From: Phycisphaerales bacterium
Lineage (GTDB): Bacteria > Planctomycetota > Phycisphaerae > Tepidisphaerales > Tepidisphaeraceae
Reading direction: 5' to 3'
NCBI GenBank assembly: GCA_028288775.1
Contig: JAQGHP010000555.1
Span: 1-6,143 of the forward strand
Length of the DNA stretch: 6,143 nucleotides
Shown here piece after piece: positions 1 through 5,858 of the stretch. The notes under the pieces were generated by a model that was not told the origin of the DNA, ran no database searches, and was given only the letters and a program-made list of their open reading frames with translations. Position 1 is the first letter of the stretch; each line of letters begins with the position of its first letter. Position numbers and translations under genes: made by a program.

Positions 1-60
1 CGCCCACCATTTGCCGACCGCCTGATTGTCAAACGGTGGGCGAGTACACCCACCCTACAT
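1..60. repeat. Palindromic MITE/REP-like repeat, copy 1 (cut by window edge)
   Basis: This 60-bp piece matches the reverse complement of the complete copy at 1441-1518 at all but about three positions. It holds the arms CGCCCACCATTT and AAACGGTGGGCG around an 18-nt centre, then the outer arm ending in CACCCTACAT. The left outer arm lies outside the window. The centre is in the opposite orientation to that of copy 2, so the two copies face each other. No coding potential is apparent. The GTAGGGTGGGC terminus is a motif I recall from dispersed bacterial repeats, but no family name is claimed. Confidence 0.8.
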
Positions 61-94
61 GACCTTCCTGCGAATTAAACAACTTCATACTCGG

Positions 95-139
95 CCCCCT
101 CACGCCTGCCCTCTCCCCCGAGTACGAGGGCGAGCGGGA
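95..139 (+). repeat. GC-rich REP-like hairpin repeat, copy A
   Basis: The core CCCTCTCCCCCGAGTACGAG recurs at 1551-1592 in the same orientation and at 1261-1303 in reverse. It folds into a pyrimidine arm, a short AGTA loop and a purine arm. Copy A has the most diverged right arm (GAGGGCGAGCGGG instead of GAGGGAGAGGGG). It lies 34 bp after palindrome copy 1, as copy C lies 32 bp after palindrome copy 2. Confidence 0.75.
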
Positions 140-171
140 GCAGCCTGAAACTCCGCCTGCATTCCAATCTC

Positions 172-209
172 GGCGTTTTCCTCTGCGTCTCTGCGTTCGA
201 TTTTGTGTC
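172..209 (-). repeat. Purine-rich short-period repeat (ACGCAGAGACGCAGAG type)
   Basis: Read on the minus strand this is ACGCAGAGACGCAGAGG flanked by A-rich sequence, with a period of about 8-9 nt. Relatives occur at 2687-2721, 5901-5959 and 5975-6017, all in spacers. It lies just downstream of the lipoprotein gene stop. The rest of 1-241 shows no gene. Confidence 0.5.
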
Positions 210-241
210 GGAGTCAGAGAAAGCGTCGACCTGTTCTCCGC

Positions 242-619
242 CTAACGTTTCAATCTTTCCCGCGCGAAGTCCGGCGTGAACGCGTCGATCGACGCGAGCT
301 TTTTCCCGTCCGCCGTCATGTGGACCAGGACGGTCCATCCCGGCTTCAGATCAGCGTACGTCGCGGCCTTGCCGTCCAGTGTCAGGGGGATACCTTCATC
401 CTTCAGCGCGGTCACTGGCGTGGTGGCGTCCGATGTTTTGAGCGTGACGGCTCCATCCTCCGTCGCCTCGATCGTCCCGGCGCGGTCGGTGGATGCCTGG
501 GCCTGTGTGGGCGGCGCGGAGTCGGAGGGCGCTACCGCGGGCTCCTTCTTGCACGCGGTGAGCACGAGCGGGACGAGCAGTGCAATCGCGTAACGGACGG
601 CGGTGGGGCTGTGTTTCAT
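242..619 (-). CDS. Small lipoprotein, function unknown
   Basis: This 125-residue protein carries a lipoprotein signal peptide: basic start (MKHSPTAVR), hydrophobic stretch 10-20, and lipobox LTAC with the acylated cysteine at 23. It is therefore predicted to be exported and lipid-anchored. A Pro/Ala/Ser/Thr-rich linker (about 28-45) follows. The small beta-rich domain (about 47-115) has the pattern GTIEATEDGAVTL ... LDGKAATYADLKPG ... VLVHMTADGKKLASI. This resembles the small beta-barrel of DUF5666-like exported proteins, which is a resemblance only. The start ATG lies 9 bp after the stop of the upstream zinc-ribbon gene, with AGGATG just before it, so the two are probably co-transcribed. The stop is TAG. 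No catalytic residues are apparent. Confidence 0.82.
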   Translation of the reverse strand: MKHSPTAVRYAIALLVPLVLTACKKEPAVAPSDSAPPTQAQASTDRAGTIEATEDGAVTLKTSDATTPVTALKDEGIPLTLDGKAATYADLKPGWTVLVHMTADGKKLASIDAFTPDFARERLKR

Positions 620-628
620 GCCCGCATC

Positions 629-1180
629 CTACCCGCCCGCGTGATGCGCTTCACGGATCGCGCCGACCCGCGGCAACGGCTCCACCCCGCATTCCGGGCA
701 TCGCCCTTCGCTCGCGCGGAGGTCGTATCCGCACGCGGCACACAAGCCCCCCGCCGATCTCGACCGCGCCAGCTTTTCCCTGCGATGCCGGGCGAGCCAG
801 AGGGCCGGCAGCACGCCGCTGATTCCCGTGACAAACCAGTGCGGCACCGACACTCCCCGCAACGCCGTGGGCGGCAGCAGCAGGTAATGGCGGTTGAACC
901 CGCGGAACACGGCGAACCCCAGAATGCTCCCCGGCCGCCCCCATCGCCGGGGGAGGCGGCTGTCGAAGTAGACCCAACCCGGCTGAATCGCGTGCTCCTG
1001 GCGGTCTTCGAACTCGAACACGAATATGCCAAACTCGGACGTGACGGCAAACCGGTCCTCCGCCCCCCGCTGCTGCACCAGCAGGTCGCACCGCCGATAG
1101 CTCCGCACCCAGAGCACGACGCTCGCCATGCACGCGAGCAGCGATAGGGCGCACACGAGGGTAAAAAGCCGGCTTCTCAT
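629..1180 (-). CDS. Membrane protein with C-terminal zinc-ribbon tail
   Basis: The 183-residue protein starts with a short basic end and a transmembrane helix (about 5-26, ending LWVRSY). A beta-rich region of about 85 residues follows, with GIFVFEFED at 51-59. A second hydrophobic segment (about 112-130) leads to a basic stretch, RHRREK, and a zinc ribbon at 147-164. The four cysteines are C147, C150, C161 and C164 in CAACGYDLRA..GRCPECG. By the positive-inside rule the ribbon is likely cytoplasmic. The layout matches the gene at 3827-4357, including the shared ALWVRSY/VLWVRSY end of helix 1, so the two are paralogues of a family I associate with Planctomycetota. Function is unknown. It is the first gene of a pair with the lipoprotein. 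A TAGAAT box (1220-1225, minus strand) 40 bp upstream is a possible -10 without a convincing -35. Confidence 0.85.
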   Translation of the reverse strand: MRSRLFTLVCALSLLACMASVVLWVRSYRRCDLLVQQRGAEDRFAVTSEFGIFVFEFEDRQEHAIQPGWVYFDSRLPRRWGRPGSILGFAVFRGFNRHYLLLPPTALRGVSVPHWFVTGISGVLPALWLARHRREKLARSRSAGGLCAACGYDLRASEGRCPECGVEPLPRVGAIREAHHAGG

Positions 1181-1260
1181 GGGTGTCCCCGCCGGTTAGA
1201 GTTCCGGCGCGGGTTGGGTATTCTAGCGCGTCCGTTGATCAGCACTGCGTGCCTGTATTT

Positions 1261-1303
1261 CTCCCTCTCCCTCGTACCCGGGGGAGAGGGCAGGGGTGAG
1301 GGG
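1261..1303 (-). repeat. GC-rich REP-like hairpin repeat, copy B (reverse orientation)
   Basis: The reverse complement reads CCCCTCACCCCTGCCCTCTC then CCCCGGGTACGAGGGAGAGGG, closely matching copies A (95-139) and C (1551-1592). It lies between the divergently transcribed zinc-ribbon gene and protease gene. The palindromic arms CCCTCTCCCTCGTAC and GGGGGAGAGGG could form a stable hairpin on either strand. Confidence 0.8.
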
Positions 1304-1343
1304 CCGAGCGTAATGACACGTGAACGACACTGTCTGATTATTC

Positions 1344-1424
1344 GGAGCCGGGCCGTGTCGGCCCGGTCGCAGCGTTGCTCCGCTTCGGGCCTTCGGCCCG
1401 ACCGGGGCGACAGGCCCCGGCTCT
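1344..1424. repeat. Palindromic repeat with internal hairpin (GAGCCGGG...)
   Basis: The left arm (1344-1368) and right arm (1400-1424) are inverted copies matching at 21 of 25 positions. Inside them is a perfect 7-bp hairpin, TCGGGCC-TTC-GGCCCGA (1385-1401). The structure does not end in a T-run on the plus strand, so it is not a typical terminator. It is a third kind of palindrome in this spacer, and no other copy is visible in the window. Confidence 0.65.
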
Positions 1425-1440
1425 GAAAATCCGCGGAGCC

Positions 1441-1518
1441 ATGTAGGGTGGGCGTACCCGCCCACCATTTGACAATCAGGCGGTCGGCAAATGGTGGGCG
1501 AGTACACCCGCCCTACAT
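1441..1518. repeat. Palindromic MITE/REP-like repeat, copy 2 (complete)
   Basis: The arms are 30 bp (1441-1470 and 1489-1518) and match as inverted copies at 27 of 30 positions, enclosing an 18-nt centre (1471-1488). The ends are ATGTAGGG and CCCTACAT. Copy 1 at the window start carries the same centre in the other orientation. The size and perfect ends suit a small non-autonomous or REP-derived element, and no coding sequence is present. Confidence 0.85.
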
Positions 1519-1550
1519 CATCCGGAATTCCGCGCAACTCGGGCGCTCCG

Positions 1551-1592
1551 CCCCTCACCCTATCTCTCTCCCCCGAGTACGAGGGAGAGGGG
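1551..1592 (+). repeat. GC-rich REP-like hairpin repeat, copy C
   Basis: Stem CTCTCCCCCG (1566-1575), loop AGTA and stem CGAGGGAGAG (1580-1589) pair at 9 of 10 positions. It belongs to the same family as copies A and B. Its purine arm GAGGGAGAGGGG ends about 11 bp before the ATG at 1603 and resembles a Shine-Dalgarno sequence, so the repeat may double as the ribosome-binding region of the protease gene. Confidence 0.75.
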
Positions 1593-1602
1593 ACCAGAGC
1601 GC

Positions 1603-2667
1603 ATGCGGAAAAGATTTACCATGAAACGAACATCAATCACCCTCCTCGCACTAACCTTGTTCTGCTGCCTCGGCCCCCGGCTGTTCGCCGAGCCGCCCGC
1701 GCCTGAGGCGGCGCTCGACGGCGCGCGCCTGTACGAGCACGTGCGGTCTGCTTCACTGGAGATCCTCGTTCACGGCCGCCTCGACGGCTCGGGGTGGTTC
1801 GCCTCCGAAGACGGCCTGGTCGTCACCGCCGCACACGTCGTCTGGAACCGCGTGGACAAGTCCGAGGGCAGCCTCGAAGTCATGTCGCCCACGCTCGGCC
1901 GCTTGGACGCGCAGGTGCTCTGCGTGGATCGCGGGCATGACCTCGCCCTGCTCCGCGCGAAGGTGGGCGAGCATAAAGCGCCGTACTTGAACGTCGCCCA
2001 CGACATGCCCGCGCCGCTGGATGATGCGTTCCTTTTCGGCATGGCAAACTTCCGCCACGACGTGCTCATCCGTGGCTCCGTCGCGCGGGCGGCGACCACG
2101 TTCGAATATTTCGACAAGGAGCAGAGCTACGTCGAGATGTACCACGTCAGCGCCCCCTCGCCCCCCGGCACGAGCGGCGGATGCTGGGTCGATCGCCGCG
2201 GCCGGGTCATCGGCAATCAATCCGGCTTCGTCACGCTCGACCGCGTGGGCGTGGGCATCGCCCTCGTCGCCCCGCCCGGCGCGATCCGCCGACTGGTCGC
2301 GGAGCGCACCGGCGCAAAAACCCCCACCCTCGGCTGCGGCCTGGAAGAACTGGGTTCGCAGAGCGTCGGCTACATCGCCCGCTTCCCGGCTAGAACCAGC
2401 GGCCTCGCCCCCGTGCTGCTAGTCCCCGGCGGCCCCGCCGACAAAGCCAAGCTGGGCGACACCACGCTGATCACCGCCATCGACGGCCACGCGGTCGCAC
2501 GCCGGGATGATCTTCTCTCGCACATAGTCGCCCGTAAGCCGGGCGAGACGGTGAAGCTGACGGCGCTGGCCCCCGACGGGGGCAAGAGCCGCGAGATTGA
2601 GGTCACGCTGGGGATGCTGGAAGAGTTGACCGCCCCGCCGGCGACCGTGCCCGCGACGCAGCCGTAG
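1603..2667 (+). CDS. Exported trypsin-like serine protease with PDZ domain (S1C/HtrA-like)
   Basis: The 354-residue protein is a predicted periplasmic serine endopeptidase. A signal peptide (about 1-29, cleavage near LFA-EPP) precedes a chymotrypsin-fold domain (about 45-235) with a complete triad: His78 in VTAAHVV, Asp113 in GHDLALLR and Ser191 in PGTSGGCW. GSGW at 62-65 is the usual first strand motif. One PDZ domain follows (about 240-336), with VPGGPADKAKL at 274-284 and AIDGHAV at 292-298. A short Pro/Thr tail ends the protein. HtrA/DegP proteases often have one or two PDZ domains, so this is a one-PDZ form, but the sequence is divergent and no specific symbol is justified. An internal ATG at 1621 gives a neater signal peptide (MKRTSITLLALT) and may be the true start. 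The ATG at 1603 has the better purine-rich upstream region, supplied by a repeat. The gene stands alone and converges on the minus-strand cluster. Confidence 0.88.
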   Translation: MRKRFTMKRTSITLLALTLFCCLGPRLFAEPPAPEAALDGARLYEHVRSASLEILVHGRLDGSGWFASEDGLVVTAAHVVWNRVDKSEGSLEVMSPTLGRLDAQVLCVDRGHDLALLRAKVGEHKAPYLNVAHDMPAPLDDAFLFGMANFRHDVLIRGSVARAATTFEYFDKEQSYVEMYHVSAPSPPGTSGGCWVDRRGRVIGNQSGFVTLDRVGVGIALVAPPGAIRRLVAERTGAKTPTLGCGLEELGSQSVGYIARFPARTSGLAPVLLVPGGPADKAKLGDTTLITAIDGHAVARRDDLLSHIVARKPGETVKLTALAPDGGKSREIEVTLGMLEELTAPPATVPATQP

Positions 2668-2686
2668 GCTGGGAGATTCATTATTC

Positions 2687-2721
2687 ACCGCGGAGGCGCA
2701 GAGGACGCGGAGAAGAGAAAT
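2687..2721 (+). repeat. Purine-rich short-period repeat (ACCGCGGAGGCGCAGAGG type)
   Basis: The stretch CACCGCGGAGGCGCAGAGGA followed by CGCGGAGAAGAGAAA has a 9-nt rhythm of GCGGAG/GCAGAG units. It sits 20 bp after the protease stop. Relatives are at 172-209 (reverse), 5901-5959 and 5975-6017. Similar CACGGAG-type tracts are known to me from spacers of other bacterial genomes. Confidence 0.5.
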
Positions 2722-2804
2722 GCGCGCCGCTACAGTTGACTCGGCTGAACACAGATGCGATCTGCGTCGGGCGCGTCTGACGCATGACGGCGCCTGAGCG
2801 CACA

Positions 2805-3118
2805 GAGCGCGCCCGATCAGGGGCGGCGCGGCGGCGGGCGCATCCGGGCCAATCCAAGCCACCGCGCGCCGCTTTGCCCCGGCGTGAAGCGATGTGCCCC
2901 TTCCCCCCAACCCAGTGCTTTGTCGCCCCGCCCGTGTTATGCGTCCGCGCGAAAGGCGGGCGCGACGGCCATCGTCCAATGCGGAGATACGCGCCGGTCG
3001 TTTCACGCGGCATCATTTCCCATCTCCCATCACGCTTCACGCCGGGGCAAAGCGGCGCAAAGTGGCTCGATGAAGCGGACGATTCCGCCGCCGCGCCGCC
3101 CCGGATCCGGGCGCGCTC
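2805..3118. repeat. Long imperfect inverted repeat in convergent spacer
   Basis: The left arm (2805-2891) and right arm (3033-3118) are inverted copies. The inner 26 bp (2866-2891 and 3033-3058) are perfect. The outer segments (2805-2837 and 3085-3118) match at about 32 of 34 positions with one gap. The middle is more diverged but keeps AGCCAC. The 141-bp centre (2892-3032) has no obvious symmetry overall. A further outer match (TGACTCGGCTG at 2737-2747, its inverse near 3131-3142) suggests the unit once extended to the stop of the minus-strand gene. The spacer 2668-3138 contains no convincing gene. Open frames here lack family features and look like GC-driven translations of the repeat. Confidence 0.75.
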
Positions 3119-3138
3119 CCACAACAGCGCCAGCCGAG

Positions 3139-3830
3139 TCAGGGGCATGAAGGGGCGGATGAGGATTTCGCCCTGGCATCGGACAAAACCGTACCGCATT
3201 CGGGGCAGCGCCCCGGCGTGGCGCGGAGGTCGAAGCCGCACACCGGACACACCCCGGTCGGCCTGCGTCTTGGATATTGGCGCAACATCGCCAACGCAGC
3301 CCGGAACCCCCAGACGGCGAACACAATGACCACCAGCGTGAAGACCCAGCCGGGCCACTGCGGCCCCATTCCCGGCGGGGCGGATTGTTCCACGTCCAAC
3401 TCATACAGCGACGCGATTACGCCCGAGGAATCGTACTTCACTTTGACATGAAGCGTCCCGCTTAGCTTCACCAGACCGTCCACAAATTCGACCGTCTTTC
3501 CCCGGGGCATGCTCGCGAAAACACGCTCCTGCACCCTCGGCGGTGAATGCGAAGATTGGCCGGTCGAGTTTAATGAAAGCTGAAATCTGGTCGGATGACC
3601 GTTGCCGGAGGGATCGAACATGAATCCCACCATCCGCACGCGGCGGCCGTCCAGCGCCCGGAATCGGGCGGGAACGTCGTTGAGCGTGCCAGCCTCAGCA
3701 CTGAGCGGGAAGTTGCCCATCGCCTTGAGGTCCACTCCTGGTAGCGCGAAAATGCGTCCCAATTCCGCGTCACCAGCGCGATCGCCACCAGCACGAGCAC
3801 GAAGCAAATTTTCACGACGCGGCGATTCAT
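3139..3830 (-). CDS. DUF3299-like membrane protein with zinc-ribbon tail, apparent frameshift
   Basis: The ATG at 3830 overlaps the upstream stop as ATGA, so translational coupling is expected, and a GGGGGAAGG purine run precedes it. From there the protein begins MNRRVVKICFVLVLVAIALV, a clear membrane helix or signal anchor. After about 27 codons the sensible reading moves to the -1 frame at a T4 run (3749-3752) and continues to the TGA at 3139-3141. That frame alone opens only with a TTG at 3807 in non-hydrophobic sequence. The main part has ALDGRRVRMVGFMFDPSG, then HSPPRVQERVFASMP and VKLSGTLHV ... ASLYELDVE, resembling the OB-like DUF3299 domain, though this is inferred from memory of the pattern. 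A second helix (WPGWVFTLVVIVFAVWGF) and a zinc ribbon (CPVCGFDLRA..GRCPECG) follow. It is either a recent pseudogene, a sequencing or assembly error in the homopolymer, or a recoded gene. Confidence 0.72.
3194..3240 (-). repeat. Near-identical zinc-ribbon-encoding segment, copy 1
   Basis: These 47 bp, inside the coding region, match 3852-3898 at 45 of 47 positions. The segment encodes the G[FY]DLRATPGRCPECG stretch of the zinc ribbon in the gene at 3139-3830. The flanking coding sequences of the two genes do not match, so similarity is confined to the tail module. Confidence 0.8.
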
Positions 3831-4357
3831 GCCCTTCCCCCGGCCACGGTTCCGCATTCCGGGCAGCGCCCCGGCGTGGCGCGGAGGTCGTAGCCGCATT
3901 TCAGGCAGATCCCATGTTCGATTTTCCACTGCCGTCGGTCGCGTCGATTTATCACCCACCACCGCCACGGAAGCAGCAGTAGCAGTCCCCACACGAACCA
4001 TATGGGCGTAATAACCAGCCGCCAGGAAGTTCCCGCCGGACCGCCCGGCCCGTACCAGCTGAATCCAACCGCATTAAAGCGGCGTGGCATGCCGCGTCCC
4101 AAGGCGTTGAGTTGAGGACCGAACCTGAATTGGTCATGACTCAGCGTGACGATTGCTGTATTGGCGAGCGCGGGATCCTCGACGGTCACCCAAAGGATGC
4201 CGAATTGACCGTGAGCAGAGATCTGCCGCCATGCGTACCGGGGCTGCTGCCGCCAGAATGAGTCTGCCGGCCCGTAGCTCCTAACCCATAGCGCCGTCGT
4301 CGCCAGGAATAGGAGCAGGGAAATGAATGACAGGAGCGTGAAGAATCTTCGCTTCAT
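3827..4357 (-). CDS. Membrane protein with C-terminal zinc-ribbon tail
   Basis: The 176-residue protein is read from ATG at 4357. An upstream in-frame extension to 4447 would add 30 polar residues before an obvious MKRRFFTLLSFISLLLFL signal anchor, so the inner start is preferred. Helix 1 spans about 5-26 and ends LWVRSYGPAD. A beta-rich middle has GQFGILWVTVED at 50-61. Helix 2 (about 114-135, VITPIWFVWGLLLLLPW) is followed by the basic stretch RRDRRQWK. The zinc ribbon C151, C154, C165, C168 lies in CLKCGYDLRATPGRCPECG. The order matches the protein at 629-1180, its paralogue. It lies 96 bp after the beta-propeller gene, and its TGA overlaps the start of the next gene. The role is unknown; a structural or regulatory membrane role is possible but not shown. 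Confidence 0.85.
   Translation of the reverse strand: MKRRFFTLLSFISLLLFLATTALWVRSYGPADSFWRQQPRYAWRQISAHGQFGILWVTVEDPALANTAIVTLSHDQFRFGPQLNALGRGMPRRFNAVGFSWYGPGGPAGTSWRLVITPIWFVWGLLLLLPWRWWVINRRDRRQWKIEHGICLKCGYDLRATPGRCPECGTVAGGRA
3852..3898 (-). repeat. Near-identical zinc-ribbon-encoding segment, copy 2
   Basis: This is the partner of 3194-3240, in the 3' part of the gene at 3827-4357. The third zinc-ribbon gene (629-1180) has a more diverged version around 684-730, with the GCGCGGAGGTCGTA core kept but other positions changed. Confidence 0.8.
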
Positions 4358-4453
4358 GCTTGCACCATTTGACGGGATTAGCGTGGCTCCGTATTTGGTG
4401 GCCGGCGTACGAGTTGCTGAATCGGTCTGAGAGCGCTGCGATGCCACGACTAT

Positions 4454-5770
4454 TTATTCCGCCGCCACACAAAACAAATGCGCCTCCCCACGGATCAGCA
4501 GCTTATTCGCCACGGGCACCGGTGCCGCAATAATCCGTTCTCCCATGTCGTTCGCGGACAGCACCTCGAATCCACCTTGCTCCCCCGCCACCCGCGCGAC
4601 GAAGACCGTTCCATCCTCCCTCGCGGCGTAGATTTTCCCATCCGTCAAGGCCGGGGAGGAGTAGTAGCTGGAGTGGCCTTTGGGCAGCGCGCCGGACCAG
4701 AGCTTCTTGCCGGTGGCGGGGTCGAGGCACTCGATTTCGCCGCGGTCGCGGAGGAGGTAGACCCTGCCCTTGTACCCGGCGGGCGTGGGGACGAAGCAGC
4801 CGGTGTCTTCGCGCTTCCAGATGCGGTTGGTCGCGGTCATGTCGCCGCTGCCGCCGAGCTTGATGCCATGGAGGCAGCTCCCGCGGCCGTAGGGGACTAC
4901 TGCCATGTCGCCGGCGATCATCGCAGATGCAACCACTACCCAGTTGCTGTGCGATTGGGGGTTGAAGTCGCCGACCGTCCAGAGGTTGCTGCCGTCCGCG
5001 GCATCGTGGCTGGTCAGGTGCTGGCCGCCCCAGACGAGGATCGACTCCTTGCCTCCTTCGCGGTAGACGATGGGCGTGGCGTAGCTATGGTCGCCTTCAT
5101 CGGGGGTGGCGTAGTCGCGGGCGACTTTCCAGTGCAGGTCGCCGGTGAGCTTGTCGAAGGCGGCGAGGTAGGAGCCGCCGTGATGCATGACGGCGATGAT
5201 CACGTCCTTTTCCGTCAGCACGGGCGACGTGCCCAGATCCCAATAGAGGGTGTCTTTGCCGAAGCGTTGTTGGAGGTTGGTTTTCCAGAGGAGTTTTCCG
5301 TCGAGAGAAAGGCCGGCGAGGTCGCCGCTCTTGAAGTAGACGAAGACGTTTTTGCCATCGGTGGCGGGCGAGGGGTTGCAGCCGGAGCCGTTCTGGTGCT
5401 GGCCTTTGCGGTCGGTGCCGATGGTCGTTTGCCAGAGCAATTTGCCGGCCCAGTCGTAGGCAAGGACGGCGTCCTGATTCTCCGCCGGCGCGGTGAGAAT
5501 GATGCGGCCGTCCTGCACGATCGGCGTGGAGCACCCTTTGCCGGGGAGGGTGATCTTCCACAAGAGCTTCGTGTTGGCGTCCCACTTCACGGGGTAAGAG
5601 CCAATGTCATTGCTGCCGTCGTCATGAGGGCCGCGCCAGCGGGGCCAGTTGGCGGGGGTATCGGCGCGGGCGAGGGGGGAGAGGAAAATGAGCAACGCCG
5701 CGAATAGAAGGCATTTGGAAATGGAATGCGGGCGGGCCGGCCGCGGCGTCAGGAGAGTTGGCGGTTTCAT
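4454..5770 (-). CDS. Exported PQQ-like beta-propeller repeat protein
   Basis: The 438-residue protein is read from ATG at 5770, giving a signal peptide (hydrophobic 20-32, cleavage near ARA36-DT). Extending upstream would only translate spacer repeats. The mature part opens with NWPRWRGPHDDGS (41-53), a hallmark of planctomycete PQQ-like propeller proteins. Repeated blade motifs of the type D..G..LW occur at 104-115 (AYDWAGKLLWQT), 155-164 (SLDGKLLWKT), 204-216 (AFDKLTGDLHWKV), 254-266 and 348-360 (CLDPATGKKLWSG). This fits a propeller of six to eight blades. Quinoprotein dehydrogenase catalytic features are not evident and there is no fused cytochrome or kinase domain, so a binding or scaffold role is more likely than an enzyme. 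It is the first gene of the minus-strand cluster. No Shine-Dalgarno is visible; a TACAAT box (5779-5784) just before the ATG hints at a leaderless or very short-leader transcript. Confidence 0.9.
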   Translation of the reverse strand: MKPPTLLTPRPARPHSISKCLLFAALLIFLSPLARADTPANWPRWRGPHDDGSNDIGSYPVKWDANTKLLWKITLPGKGCSTPIVQDGRIILTAPAENQDAVLAYDWAGKLLWQTTIGTDRKGQHQNGSGCNPSPATDGKNVFVYFKSGDLAGLSLDGKLLWKTNLQQRFGKDTLYWDLGTSPVLTEKDVIIAVMHHGGSYLAAFDKLTGDLHWKVARDYATPDEGDHSYATPIVYREGGKESILVWGGQHLTSHDAADGSNLWTVGDFNPQSHSNWVVVASAMIAGDMAVVPYGRGSCLHGIKLGGSGDMTATNRIWKREDTGCFVPTPAGYKGRVYLLRDRGEIECLDPATGKKLWSGALPKGHSSYYSSPALTDGKIYAAREDGTVFVARVAGEQGGFEVLSANDMGERIIAAPVPVANKLLIRGEAHLFCVAAE

Positions 5771-5826
5771 GGGATGAGATTGTAACGGCCGCGGGGCTGG
5801 AATTGCGCGTCTTTTTGTGAAGGTAG

Positions 5827-5858
5827 GTTCGGCTCCGCCGAACGTTCCCGCGTTCGGC
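5827..5858. repeat. Overlapping alternative hairpins (GTTCGGC / GCCGAACG / CGTTCGGC)
   Basis: GTTCGGC (5827-5833) pairs perfectly with GCCGAAC (5837-5843) over a 3-nt loop. The segment GCCGAACG (5837-5844) can instead pair with CGTTCGGC (5851-5858) over a 6-nt loop. The two hairpins exclude each other. No T-run follows on either strand, so an intrinsic terminator is not supported. It lies 57 bp upstream of the beta-propeller start. Confidence 0.5.

Noticed and set aside
1..60. CRISPR-like repeat reading of the palindromic elements
   Set aside because: Copies are few, far apart and mostly palindromic with constant centres. There are no regular unique spacers and no cas genes.
203..1147. A 314-residue plus-strand open frame opposite the zinc-ribbon and lipoprotein genes
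   Set aside because: It is very rich in Arg/Pro/Gly, has no domain-like pattern, and spans two minus-strand genes that have clear signal sequences and motifs. It is a high-GC shadow.
1344..1424. Intrinsic terminator
   Set aside because: The stems are strong but no T-run follows in either direction, and no gene ends next to it.
2784..3329. Plus-strand open frame of 181 residues in the same spacer
   Set aside because: It overlaps the 3' part of the minus-strand gene and the inverted repeat, and has no family-like features.
2681..3358. Minus-strand open frame of 225 residues across the convergent spacer
   Set aside because: It runs through the long inverted repeat and into another frame of the zinc-ribbon gene. 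No start context or recognisable domain is seen, so it is read as a translation of the repeat.
4358..4447. N-terminal extension of the zinc-ribbon gene to 4447
   Set aside because: The extra 30 residues are polar and precede a clear signal anchor starting at the inner ATG (4357).
4358..4453. Terminator or promoter between the beta-propeller gene and the zinc-ribbon gene
   Set aside because: Only a weak 6-bp inverted match (4382-4387 with 4443-4448) is present and no promoter boxes stand out, so nothing was annotated.
4478..5707. A 409-residue plus-strand open frame
   Set aside because: It lies entirely opposite the beta-propeller gene, whose blade motifs and signal peptide are unmistakable. 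The composition (Val/Ala/Gly/Asp rich, no hydrophobic pattern) fits an antisense shadow.
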